Positions 26,525 through 34,174 of a stretch of 64,000 nucleotides of DNA are shown piece by piece. A model generated the notes under the pieces. It saw only the letters and a list, made by a program, of their open reading frames with translations, was not told the origin of the DNA and ran no database searches. Numbering within the stretch: position 1 is the stretch's first letter; every line of letters starts with the position of its first letter. Location of the stretch: assembly GCA_965214235.1 (NCBI GenBank), contig CBDCBH010000002.1, forward strand, positions 1,178,001 through 1,242,000, in the 5' to 3' direction. The DNA comes from Ilyomonas sp965214235 (GTDB lineage Bacteria > Bacteroidota > Bacteroidia > Chitinophagales > Chitinophagaceae). Both the position numbers and the translations under genes were made by a program.

Positions 26525-27325
26525 TCACTTACGCTTACCAAACACAAGCGCAACATAAGCATTGAAGAAGAATTTTTTACCAGGCTGATCAATCATCATC
26601 TGGATGTTTTTAGAATAATATTGAGCAGTTACACCTGTTTCAATGGCAGAAAGCAATTCGTTAAAACGACCATAATCAAACCGCAAAGCAGCCCGCGCAA
26701 ATACACCCGGTACAAAGCTGATTTGGTTAAAGCCTTTGCCAAAGGTGCCGCCGCCGTTAATAGGTCCGTCCCGAAATATTTTATCTGTTGAAGGAGAATA
26801 TCGGATGTCGCGCGATGTACCGGCACTATCTGTAGTGTTAATGTAATAAGGCTTTACTAAGCCAGCACTCAATCCGCCGCCATAAATAACCGACACTGCA
26901 ACACCGTTTTTTATGTCTTTACCGCCAATTAACCTTTGCTGCCCAATGCCTGCTTTTAACTGGTAAAAATTATTTATTTTGCCATAAACAAACGGGTTAC
27001 CAATTTGAAACGTACCATCCGTATTGGTTACGCGTTGCTCTTTTGGATCTTTACGCTCATCAAGGCTTAACCACCACAAGTTGGTAAGCGATACCGTTTT
27101 GTATTTGCCATGTTCATAAAAAATACCATAGCCATCTGTATTGAGCCTGATTGCGAAAGCGCTTTGCTTGTTATAAATCAAAGCATTTTCGTCTTCCTGT
27201 CTTCTCAATTTTTCCAGCCGCGCGGCTCTGTCTCTTCTAATTTGATCTTTTGTTCTTGTTTGCGCGTGCGCCGACAGCAGAACAAACATGACAACCATCA
27301 GCACCAAAAATTTCTTCACGTACAT
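26525..27325 (-). CDS. putative outer-membrane protein of unknown function
   Basis: A 266-residue exported protein from ATG 27325 (signal peptide MYVKKFLVLMVVMFVLLSAHAQ). The frame runs 16 residues upstream but the signal sequence fixes the start. After a basic, charged helix (KDQIRRDRAARLEKLRRQED) the rest alternates polar and hydrophobic residues with Gly and aromatic ends (SAFAIRLNTDGYGIFYEHGKYK, LKAGIGQQRLIGG, VTAQYYSKN...FFNAYVALVFGKRK), the pattern of a small beta-barrel. No named family recognised. It is divergent from osmC, with only 38 bp between the two starts, so their promoters must overlap. Confidence 0.7.
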   Translation of the reverse strand: MYVKKFLVLMVVMFVLLSAHAQTRTKDQIRRDRAARLEKLRRQEDENALIYNKQSAFAIRLNTDGYGIFYEHGKYKTVSLTNLWWLSLDERKDPKEQRVTNTDGTFQIGNPFVYGKINNFYQLKAGIGQQRLIGGKDIKNGVAVSVIYGGGLSAGLVKPYYINTTDSAGTSRDIRYSPSTDKIFRDGPINGGGTFGKGFNQISFVPGVFARAALRFDYGRFNELLSAIETGVTAQYYSKNIQMMIDQPGKKFFFNAYVALVFGKRK

Positions 27326-27363
27326 TTGATTTGTTAGCCTTAAATTTATGTAAAAATAGAGCA

Positions 27364-27786
27364 ATGACTTCACAAATAGTTTATAAAGGAAACTTAAGAA
27401 CCGAGGCTACTCATTTGCAAAGCCATACTGTTATTGAAACCGATGCGCCGGTTGACAACAACGGAAAAGGAGAACGTTTTTCACCTACTGATATTGTGGC
27501 AACGGCATTGGGCAGTTGCATGTTAACAATCATGGGGATGAAAGCTGAAGCGATGAACATTGATTTAACCGGCACAACACTCGACATACAAAAAGTAATG
27601 ACTGCCAACCCAAGACGGATCAGCGATGTGCAAATACAGTTTTCGTTTCCTGATGAGTTGGTTTTATCAGCAAAAGAAAAAGCGATTTTAGAGAACGCTG
27701 CGCTCACATGTCCGGTGGCAAAAAGCATTCATCCGGATATACATGTTGAGGTGAAGTTTGAATGGAAGGAAATGGCGGAGAAATAA
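27364..27786 (+). CDS. OsmC family protein
   Basis: A 140-residue OsmC/Ohr-fold protein. ATG 27364 is preferred over an upstream TTG-initiated extension. The two redox cysteines are visible: ALGSCMLTIMGMKA and NAALTCPVAKSIHPD. RFSPTDIVATALGSC is the family core. OsmC proteins reduce organic hydroperoxides. Here the second motif TCPVAKS matches the YhfA-like OsmC group, whose role is less certain than Ohr. Shares a 38-bp divergent intergenic region with the outer-membrane protein gene. Confidence 0.87.
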   Translation: MTSQIVYKGNLRTEATHLQSHTVIETDAPVDNNGKGERFSPTDIVATALGSCMLTIMGMKAEAMNIDLTGTTLDIQKVMTANPRRISDVQIQFSFPDELVLSAKEKAILENAALTCPVAKSIHPDIHVEVKFEWKEMAEK

Positions 27787-27857
27787 ACTTAAACATTTGC
27801 AATTGTGTTCCTGATAATACATGAAAATGTTAACGGAAAATATGATTCTGCATCGCA

Positions 27858-28341
27858 TTAATTGTGTAAAAAAATAATACCACCATATCCGTTGGTGATC
27901 TGCTCGTTTAGCAAGTAAGATTTTATTGGATTTACACACTCTCTTTTATAATACGGTACAGAACGAAAATATGTTTGTTGCTGCGTTATGTTCGATATTT
28001 TAAAAATTTTATTGGTAGTTGGCAGGTAAATTTCATAATCGTAATCTATATTTAAGGGATAATCGCCTCCGGTAGCATTGTTTATAATATCTAATGTATC
28101 GTTCGATTTTTGATAATTACTATTATTCTTTGTAATGATAACGGAATCTACCAAAGTAGCGAAAGCAGGAATCTTTAATAAATTTTCGTATAACAATAGA
28201 ATCCGTTTGCGCATCGGGAAAGGAAATATATCGTAGAACAAATGCGGAAGCTTCGCTACAAGGCTCATCTCTGCCACATGAGTATATAAGAATCACTAAA
28301 CCTATAAAAGCAAATCTGAAGTTTTTTCTATACAAAATCAT
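27858..28341 (-). pseudogene. frameshifted putative lipoprotein
   Basis: From ATG 28341 the frame gives a lipoprotein signal (RFAFIGLVILIYSCGRDEPC, lipobox cysteine in YSC) and continues to DSIVIRKFIKDS. It then loses sense and stops at about 28123. The +1 frame takes over near 28168-28173 with AFATLVDSVIITKNNSNYQK and runs to the stop at 27858. Dropping one T in TCCTGC joins both parts into a protein of about 160 residues whose DSIVI...VDSVIIT strands match in style. So this is one gene split by a single-base insertion, either real decay or a sequencing error. No family recognised. Confidence 0.65.
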
Positions 28342-28594
28342 GAATGAAATATGATTTATGACCGGATAAGTAAAAGCACCGCTGCTTATGTGCTTAGAAT
28401 TCTATCGCTTTGAGTTTGGGCATCGTTTCTCACAGGGGATGATGTGTTCTCTTTCATGAGAAGATGCTGAAACCTGAAAAACTGGCAAAAACAAATGTCA
28501 AAAAAAACACCTCTCTCCTTTGAGGACGTTATTTTTATAAACAAGATGATAGGGGCAAAAACATCTTTTGACACAACATGCTTACATTTAATGA

Positions 28595-28975
28595 TTGAAA
28601 AAAGCATCTCTTTATATCATGGCTGCCGTTTACGTGTCAGCAGGAATCAATCACTTTGTACATCCCGCCGTTTATATTAATATTATGCCTTCATGGATTG
28701 GCTGGCACCAGTTATTGGTTGCGTTGAGTGGCATTTTTGAAATCGTGTTCGGTTTACTGCTCATTCCGCGCAGCACGAGGGTGATAGCTGCCTGGTGCAT
28801 CATTGCTTTATTAATTGCCGTTTTTCCGGCTAACATTCAAATGACGCAGGATTACTGGCATGGGCACAAACCGGGCTTGTGGCTTACGATTATTAGACTT
28901 CCGCTTCAGTTTGTTTTGATTGGATGGGCTTACCATTATACAAAAGGTTCCAAACCTCATGTTGTTATTTCCTAA
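28595..28975 (+). CDS. DoxX-like membrane protein
   Basis: A 126-residue protein with four hydrophobic segments. MKKASLYIMAAVYVSAGINHFVHP, then IMPSWIGWHQLLVALSGIFEIVFGLLL and a late WLTIIRLPLQFVLIGWAYHY, match the DoxX-like family. The start is the TTG at 28595: an ATG exists at 28591 but is in another frame, and the next in-frame ATG would remove the conserved first residues. Function of these small proteins is not settled. The roughly 250 bp upstream show no other gene. Confidence 0.8.
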   Translation: MKKASLYIMAAVYVSAGINHFVHPAVYINIMPSWIGWHQLLVALSGIFEIVFGLLLIPRSTRVIAAWCIIALLIAVFPANIQMTQDYWHGHKPGLWLTIIRLPLQFVLIGWAYHYTKGSKPHVVIS

Positions 28976-29073
28976 ATCTCAAATCATTACAATTCCTTTT
29001 AAAAGTAAGAAAGACATTTTTTTTGAAATCGGGCTTTGCAACCAACAAGTGCATTGCTTTAAACAAAAGACGG

Positions 29074-29107
29074 GGAAGAGATAGAAGATTATTCAGAAAA
29101 AATTCAT
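29074..29107 (+). repeat. 34-bp direct repeat, upstream copy
   Basis: These 34 bases are identical to 29679-29712, which is the 5' end of the DUF4337 gene (from its start-codon G). The flanks do not match. In this upstream copy no long frame follows, so it looks like a stray duplicate of the gene start. Confidence 0.85.
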
Positions 29108-29184
29108 TCGCAAGCAATCTGTAGTTTGTTTTTGTTCATTTTTTTAAAGGCTGCAATTGTATTCTTCTGCACCACTTGTCTTCA

Positions 29185-29628
29185 TCAATCAGTAAGCAGT
29201 TCCTCTATGTTTCCATTCAGATTAAATGTAGTGATGGTCCAGTTACTTCCATTGTTGTACAAAACGAAATCAACCTTAAGAAAAAACTTTTCGAGCTTCA
29301 TAACGTAAAAGCGTTTGACAACTATGCTTTTTATTTTCTTCTCTTTTACAAATTCAAATGAAAGCACTTTACCGTAGCGAGGCAAAACTATCGTTTGCAT
29401 CTGCCGTTCTACTTTCGCCTCCAGTGTATCAATAGAAGCTGCTTCCATAACGCTGTTTTGCTTCAGCATTGCCATTGCTTCGGGGATATGATTGCCGGTA
29501 AATGCCTGCATAATACTGTCGCACACTTTAACTATGCGGTCTTTATCTTTGTCTGCTTTTGAAGCAGGTTGTGCAAATACAATAAAAGTGGTAAAAACAA
29601 AAAAGAGAGCAAGTAAGGCAGCCTTCAC
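29185..29628 (-). CDS. hypothetical secreted protein
   Basis: A 147-residue protein with a clear signal peptide (MKAALLALFFVFTTFIVFAQ). The mature part begins KADKDKDRIVKVCDSIMQAFTG and continues with a mixed alpha/beta sequence ending FVLYNNGSNWTITTFNLNGNIEELL. The layout of helix, variable middle and final strand pair resembles small NTF2-like/DUF3887-type secreted proteins, but no motif settles it. It lies between the two copies of the 34-bp repeat, on the opposite strand from DUF4337. Confidence 0.65.
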   Translation of the reverse strand: MKAALLALFFVFTTFIVFAQPASKADKDKDRIVKVCDSIMQAFTGNHIPEAMAMLKQNSVMEAASIDTLEAKVERQMQTIVLPRYGKVLSFEFVKEKKIKSIVVKRFYVMKLEKFFLKVDFVLYNNGSNWTITTFNLNGNIEELLTD

Positions 29629-29676
29629 GATGGTAAAATTTAGATAAGTAAAACAACAAAGCTACAAACTAACATT

Positions 29677-30225
29677 ATGGAAGAGATAGAAGATTATTCA
29701 GAAAAAATTCATGAGCAGGGAAACGAAAAAGTGCACGAAACCCTTGCCGAAGGAAAGGAGAAATGGGTATTGTATGTGGCGCTTACTACGGCCATCTTTG
29801 CGGTGCTGGCTGCCATCAGTGGTTTGCTGGCAGGCGATCATGCCGATGAAGCCATGCTGGCACAAATCAAATCGTCCGACCAATGGGCGTTTTACCAGGC
29901 AAAAGGAATTAAAACTGACGTTCTCAATTCTTCCAACACCGTTTTGCTGGCATTGGGAAAACAACCTGTTGCCGAAAATATCAACAAAATAAAAGAAGAT
30001 AAAAACGAACAGGAAGAGATAAAAAAAGAAGCTCAAAGCCTGCAAAAAGAATCGGGTGAGCATGTTGCGCATCATCGTGTGCTGGCAAGGGCGGTAACCT
30101 TGTTTCAGATAGCCATTGCCATAGGCGCCATTTCTATCATTACCAAACGCAAGATACTTTGGATGGTAAGTGTGGGTTTTGCTTTAGTGGCTATTTTCTT
30201 TTTATTGCAGGGCACTGTGTTGTGA
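29677..30225 (+). CDS. DUF4337 membrane protein
   Basis: A 182-residue protein: charged N-terminus (MEEIEDYSEKIHEQGNEKVHE), a transmembrane helix (about 33-52, LYVALTTAIFAVLAAISGLLAG), then HADEAMLAQIKSSDQWAFYQAKGIKTDV, a Lys/Glu-rich coiled-coil stretch (about 100-125), and two C-terminal membrane helices. The DQWAFYQAK pattern after the first helix is typical of DUF4337. Function unknown. Its first 34 bases recur at 29074-29107. A terminator follows at 30306-30341. Confidence 0.82.
   Translation: MEEIEDYSEKIHEQGNEKVHETLAEGKEKWVLYVALTTAIFAVLAAISGLLAGDHADEAMLAQIKSSDQWAFYQAKGIKTDVLNSSNTVLLALGKQPVAENINKIKEDKNEQEEIKKEAQSLQKESGEHVAHHRVLARAVTLFQIAIAIGAISIITKRKILWMVSVGFALVAIFFLLQGTVL
29679..29712 (+). 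repeat. 34-bp direct repeat, copy inside the DUF4337 gene start
   Basis: Identical over 34 bases to 29074-29107. It begins at the second base of the third codon position of the ATG region and covers the first eleven or so codons. See the upstream copy. Confidence 0.85.
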
Positions 30226-30305
30226 GCAGATTTCCAATATCAATTATCTTTATTACAAAAAAGCTGCCTATGCAGTATTCATCATAGAAGAGTAAACATA
30301 AGTAT

Positions 30306-30341
30306 AAAAAAAACCGCTTTTTCTGTGAAGTGGTTTTTTTT
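30306..30341 (+). terminator. rho-independent terminator after DUF4337
   Basis: A-run plus CCGCTT, an 8-nt loop and AAGTGG plus a T-run form a 14-bp stem with one G-T pair, 80 bp past the DUF4337 stop. It ends with eight T. Confidence 0.85.
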
Positions 30342-30454
30342 ATTGTATTGAATTTAGATGTAAACATCATTCCTTGCCGCTCTTATTTTGTGGCATGTTT
30401 TTTATCCGGTTGATGTAAAAGAAAACGATCTCTTTCTCATATAAAAACAAAACT

Positions 30455-31420
30455 ATGACAGCAGAACAGCCATCCGTAAAACAGCATTTTTATTTTGATG
30501 TAGCGCCTCATGTATGGGGTCTGAAAGACAAGTTTGTAAACATTTACATTGTTCAGGATGCCGAAAGCGGAAAGTGGATATTGGTTGATGCAGGCATCAA
30601 ATCAACAGGCAGCAAAATAAAAAAGATGTTGGCTGAATTGTTTGATGAAAACAATCAAAAACCCAAAGCCATCATTTTAACGCATGGCCATTTCGACCAT
30701 GTAGGAAGCATTCAGCAATTGGAAGAAGAATGGCATGTGCCGGTGTACGCACATTACATGGAAATGCCGTATCTCACCGGCAAATCGCACTACCCTCCTT
30801 TCGATACAACAGTAGGCGGCGGCTTGATGACAGACATGGCTTTTTTATATCCTAATTCGCCAATTGACATTAGCAGTTTTGTAACTGGTTTGCCTGATGA
30901 TAACAGCGTTCCTTTTTTGCCGAGCTGGAAGTGGATACATACTCCCGGACATGCACCCGGGCATATTAGTTTGTTTAGAGAAGAAGATAAATTACTGATT
31001 GCAGGCGATGCGTTTGTAACTACCAAATCCGAATCGGCTTTTAGCACGGCTATGCAAACGCAGGTGGTTTCGCGCCCGCCCGCTTATGCCACTACAGATT
31101 GGGTTGCCGCTTACAATTCAGTAAAAAGTTTATTGTTGTTGCAACCGGAAACTGCAGCTACCGGTCATGGCAAACCTATGTATGGAAACACTATGTTACG
31201 GCAGCTTTTAGATTTATATGAGCATTTTGATGAAGCCATTCCTGATAAAGGACGTTATGTAAACGAGCCTGCCATACAAGATGTTAACGGCTTAATGTAT
31301 GTACCGCCAATGACAGAGAATCAATATAAAAAACTGATTTATATTTCCAGTGCTTTACTGTTTGCTGCAGCCGTTTTTGTTGCATCGAGTAAGATGAAAA
31401 ACAAAAAGCGTTGGTTGTAA
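30455..31420 (+). CDS. MBL-fold metallohydrolase with C-terminal membrane anchor
   Basis: A 321-residue metallo-beta-lactamase-fold protein. THGHFDHVGS holds the dinuclear-metal ligands (His77, His79, Asp81, His82). HTPGHAPGHISLF, AGDAFVT and ATGHGKPMYG supply the remaining His/Asp ligands. A transmembrane helix near the C-terminus (LIYISSALLFAAAVFVASS) ends in a basic tail, so the enzyme domain is probably membrane-tethered, unusual for general MBL hydrolases. No signal peptide at the N-terminus, so it probably faces the cytoplasm. Substrate unknown. A hairpin terminator follows. Confidence 0.82.
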   Translation: MTAEQPSVKQHFYFDVAPHVWGLKDKFVNIYIVQDAESGKWILVDAGIKSTGSKIKKMLAELFDENNQKPKAIILTHGHFDHVGSIQQLEEEWHVPVYAHYMEMPYLTGKSHYPPFDTTVGGGLMTDMAFLYPNSPIDISSFVTGLPDDNSVPFLPSWKWIHTPGHAPGHISLFREEDKLLIAGDAFVTTKSESAFSTAMQTQVVSRPPAYATTDWVAAYNSVKSLLLLQPETAATGHGKPMYGNTMLRQLLDLYEHFDEAIPDKGRYVNEPAIQDVNGLMYVPPMTENQYKKLIYISSALLFAAAVFVASSKMKNKKRWL

Positions 31421-31436
31421 CCAAACTTTTTTTAGC

Positions 31437-31463
31437 AAAGCCGTTTCGCTTGAAACGGCTTTT
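31437..31463 (+). terminator. terminator hairpin after the MBL hydrolase gene
   Basis: AAAGCCGTTTC, loop GCTT, GAAACGGCTTT: an 11-bp perfect stem followed by a T-rich stretch, 17 bp after the stop codon. Confidence 0.75.
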
Positions 31464-31523
31464 GCTTTTGCAGGAAAATGTATGTTGAATTATGCGTTGC
31501 ATTTATAGTTATACAAAACGTAG

Positions 31524-31531
31524 TAAATTTG
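31524..31531 (+). promoter_or_regulatory. -7 box only 4 bp before the antitoxin ATG
   Basis: TAAATTTG matches TAnnTTTG and ends 4 bp before ATG 31536. A TTG stands at 31497-31499, 24 bp upstream of the box. Transcription would begin at or next to the start codon, giving a leaderless or nearly leaderless mRNA. Confidence 0.45.
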
Positions 31532-31535
31532 AAAT

Positions 31536-31754
31536 ATGAAAATCGCACTTCAATATGTAAACGACATGAACGGTAAAACAAAAGCAGTTCAAATGCCATT
31601 AACAGAATGGGAAAAGGTGCTTAACAAGCTAAAGAAATATGAGCAGGCTTTACAACTTAAATCTGACCTGAAAGAAGCATTTGAACAAGTGAACATTCTT
31701 AAACAAACTAAAGGACACAAGCAAACACTAAATGAATTTTTGAATGAACTTTAG
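31536..31754 (+). CDS. antitoxin-like protein paired with a broken RelE-family toxin
   Basis: A 72-residue charged, helical protein (MKIALQYVNDMNGKTKAVQMPLTEWEKVLNKLKKYEQAL...). A short beta start (VNDMNGKTKAVQMPLTEW) followed by a long amphipathic helix is the plan of small RelB/Phd-like antitoxins in Bacteroidota. The assignment leans on the neighbour: the next frame starts at 31744, overlapping by 11 bp, and reads as a RelE-family toxin. The antitoxin frame is intact. Confidence 0.65.
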   Translation: MKIALQYVNDMNGKTKAVQMPLTEWEKVLNKLKKYEQALQLKSDLKEAFEQVNILKQTKGHKQTLNEFLNEL

Positions 31755-32078
31755 TGTTATTCCCAGTGATAAATTTAAAAGAGAAGCCAAGCGTCTTATC
31801 AAAAAATTTCCATCTCTAAAACAAGAACTTGCTGACTTAAACGCAATACTTGAGAAAGCACCAGAAACAGGAACCTCATTAGGTAACGACACATACAAAA
31901 TCCGTATGCCATCAAAAGTAAAGGCAAAGGTAAAAGTGGTGGTGCATGAGTTATTACTTATGTTGTAGCAGACAATAAAGAAGTTTATTTGCTTACAATT
32001 TATGACAAGTCTGAATTTGATAGTGCGGATGACAAAACTATAAAGATTATCATAGAAGTTTTACATTTCAATAAATAA
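31744..32078 (+). pseudogene. RelE/ParE-family toxin with frameshift and nonsense mutation
   Basis: The frame from ATG 31744 gives MNFSVIPSDKFKREAKRLIKKFPSLKQEL...YKIRMPSK, a RelE-type start, then turns into nonsense and stops at about 31968. Adding one A near 31915-31919 restores SKGKGKSGGA, a stretch typical of these toxins. In that frame a TGA stop at 31947-31949 stands where an Arg is expected (GGA-R-VITYVVADNKEVYLLTIYDKSEFD). The remainder runs to TAA 32076-32078 (IIIEVLHFNK). Two independent lesions indicate a genuinely dead toxin rather than one sequencing slip. Confidence 0.8.
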
Positions 32079-32139
32079 AGAGCAAGCGATTTAGTAGAAA
32101 CTATAGTTACATGATATACCTAAAACTTTTTCTGCAGTA

Positions 32140-32175
32140 CTACAAATAGTTTGTAGATTGCTTACTTCTTGCAAT
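32140..32175 (-). other. tandem hairpins just after the GH13 amylase stop
   Basis: CTACAAA-TAG-TTTGTAG (32140-32156) is followed directly by ATTGC, a 9-nt loop and GCAAT (32157-32175). They lie 9-44 bp past the amylase stop on the minus strand. A clear U-run is lacking, so these may be 3'-end stabilising hairpins or a weak terminator. Confidence 0.4.
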
Positions 32176-32183
32176 GATAATTT

Positions 32184-34028
32184 TTACTTTTTCAATTCCA
32201 CTATCCACATGCGTTGCGCAGGCATGGAAAAATCGGGCGATACGGGTTGTTGTGTAATCACATTTACTCCGTTGGTAAAGCCTTTTGTTCTTTCTGTATA
32301 ATCATTAAAATGAACCGGCATTTCCTTATCGCTTGTATTCATAATGCACATTACCGTTTGCGCATCGGTGTAGCGAAAATAAACATACAAGCCTGCTTTC
32401 GGAATGTAATGCATCATTTTCCCTTTGGTTAATGCCGGAGATGTTTTGCGGTAGTTGGCAAGTGTTTTTATTAATGTTTGAACACTCTTTGCCGAATCGG
32501 TCAAACCCGCGCCGGTAAAGGCATTCACGGCATCGCCGGGCCAGCCGCCAAGAAAATCGAGCCGTACCCAGCCATCCGGATTGGTAACGCCTTTCATCAG
32601 CACTTCATCACCATAATACATCTGCGGAATGCCGCGCTCGGTAAGCAGCCATTCAAAGCCCATTTTGTCCTTCTCAATGTCTTCGCCCACGGTCGAAAAC
32701 CAACGGTTCAAATCGTGGTTATCTAAAAAAATACAGTTGCGCGTGGCATCTTCATACAACAAATCGTTGCTCAGTGTTTGGTACAATCTGGCAACACCAT
32801 CCAACCAGCCAAAGGGCTGCGTTAGTGCAGGCTGTATGCCATCAAACAAAAGCGTTGCGTCCAGTACTCCCTGCAGGTTACTTTTGAAAGGAACCTCCAA
32901 AATATTTTGGGCAAAATAAGCCTGGTTCAAAACGCCATGCACCAGGGTTTCGCCAAACATCGTCATCTTCGGAAATTCATCCGTTAAAGCCTTATTACAA
33001 CGGTTCATAAAAGGCAAATCGTTGTAGATATAAGTATCAATACGCCAGCCATCCACACCAAACATTTCAACACACCATATCGCATGTTGAATTAAATAAT
33101 TCGCCACGTAAGGATTACTTTGATTCAGGTCGGGCATTGTTGGTACAAACCAACCATCGGTTAGTATTTTTTCTTCCTCTTTTGAACCGTGCGGGTCAAA
33201 AGCTGTTTGGTCGCGGTAATTGGTTTGCGTAAACGTTTTCCATTGGTGCAGCCAGTCGCGCATTGGCGGGTCCTGCACCGTAAAATGGTACGAACCCACA
33301 TGGTTGTACACCGCGTCCTGTATGAGTTTCATCCCGCGCTTGTGCAGTTCATCGCTTAAACGTTTGTAAGCCGTATCGCCACCAATGCGCGGTTCAATTT
33401 TATACTGATTCGTGAAGGCGTAACCATGCTCGGTTCGGTCGGGCATATCGTTTTCCAAAACAGGCGTCATCCACAGTGTTGTAACGCCGAGGTTTTGTAA
33501 ATAATCAAGATGATTAATAACGCCCTGCAAGTCGCCGCCATGTCTTAAAAAAATAGAATCCCTGTTCAGCGATTGATCCCGCATTCCGGCAATTCTATCA
33601 TTGCTGGCATCGCCGTTGCTCCAGCGATCGGGCATTAAAAGATAAATAAAATCTGAAGCGTTTACGCCTTGCGCAAACTGAGTACCATTGCCCTTTCTGC
33701 GTTGTTTTAATTCATAGTTAATGATGAAGGAACTATCTTTTCTTTTGATGTTAATTTTGCAGATGCCCGGCTTTGCGGAAGATGAAATGGTTAGATCGAT
33801 AAAGAGATAATTATTACTTTCTACTTTGTTCGTTTTTATCAACTGAACACCAGGATAAGAAAGGCTTACTGTTGCTTCGGTTGCGATGTTTGGGTGATGA
33901 ACCATCAGTTGAAGGTTTTTATTTTTCATGCCTGCAAACCAATTGGTAGGATACACTTCAATTGTTTGTTGGGCATATAAAAATGGAGTAAAAACAAACG
34001 TGCAAAGCAGCAGAATTAATTTCTTCAT
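32184..34028 (-). CDS. GH13 alpha-amylase/cyclomaltodextrinase-like enzyme, exported
   Basis: A 614-residue protein with a signal peptide (about 1-19, ending LYAQ). An N-terminal beta-sandwich of the cyclomaltodextrinase type (about 20-110) precedes a (beta/alpha)8 barrel with all GH13 catalytic residues visible: nucleophile Asp331 in DGWRIDTY, acid/base Glu360 in FGETLVHG, and Asp439 in LDNHDLNRW. A C-terminal beta domain follows. The layout matches SusA-type neopullulanases that cut pullulan and maltodextrins in the periplasm. No susCD pair is adjacent, so the link to a starch system is not shown here. Divergent from the beta-barrel protein gene. Confidence 0.9.
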   Translation of the reverse strand: MKKLILLLCTFVFTPFLYAQQTIEVYPTNWFAGMKNKNLQLMVHHPNIATEATVSLSYPGVQLIKTNKVESNNYLFIDLTISSSAKPGICKINIKRKDSSFIINYELKQRRKGNGTQFAQGVNASDFIYLLMPDRWSNGDASNDRIAGMRDQSLNRDSIFLRHGGDLQGVINHLDYLQNLGVTTLWMTPVLENDMPDRTEHGYAFTNQYKIEPRIGGDTAYKRLSDELHKRGMKLIQDAVYNHVGSYHFTVQDPPMRDWLHQWKTFTQTNYRDQTAFDPHGSKEEEKILTDGWFVPTMPDLNQSNPYVANYLIQHAIWCVEMFGVDGWRIDTYIYNDLPFMNRCNKALTDEFPKMTMFGETLVHGVLNQAYFAQNILEVPFKSNLQGVLDATLLFDGIQPALTQPFGWLDGVARLYQTLSNDLLYEDATRNCIFLDNHDLNRWFSTVGEDIEKDKMGFEWLLTERGIPQMYYGDEVLMKGVTNPDGWVRLDFLGGWPGDAVNAFTGAGLTDSAKSVQTLIKTLANYRKTSPALTKGKMMHYIPKAGLYVYFRYTDAQTVMCIMNTSDKEMPVHFNDYTERTKGFTNGVNVITQQPVSPDFSMPAQRMWIVELKK

Positions 34029-34174
34029 GATTTGTATAAAATTATGTTTCGTTTACAGTAAATACAATTTGTTTTCACATTTACCTACTTATTCGCTCAA
34101 TTGGTCTATCTTATATCACCGTTTACAAAACTCTTTAATAAACTTGTATCGGCTGCATATCATAAACCTCAATT

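Noticed and set aside
28386..28607. 73-residue minus-strand frame next to the DoxX gene
   Set aside because: Cys/Phe/Ile-rich with no domain and overlapping the DoxX start; likely chance.
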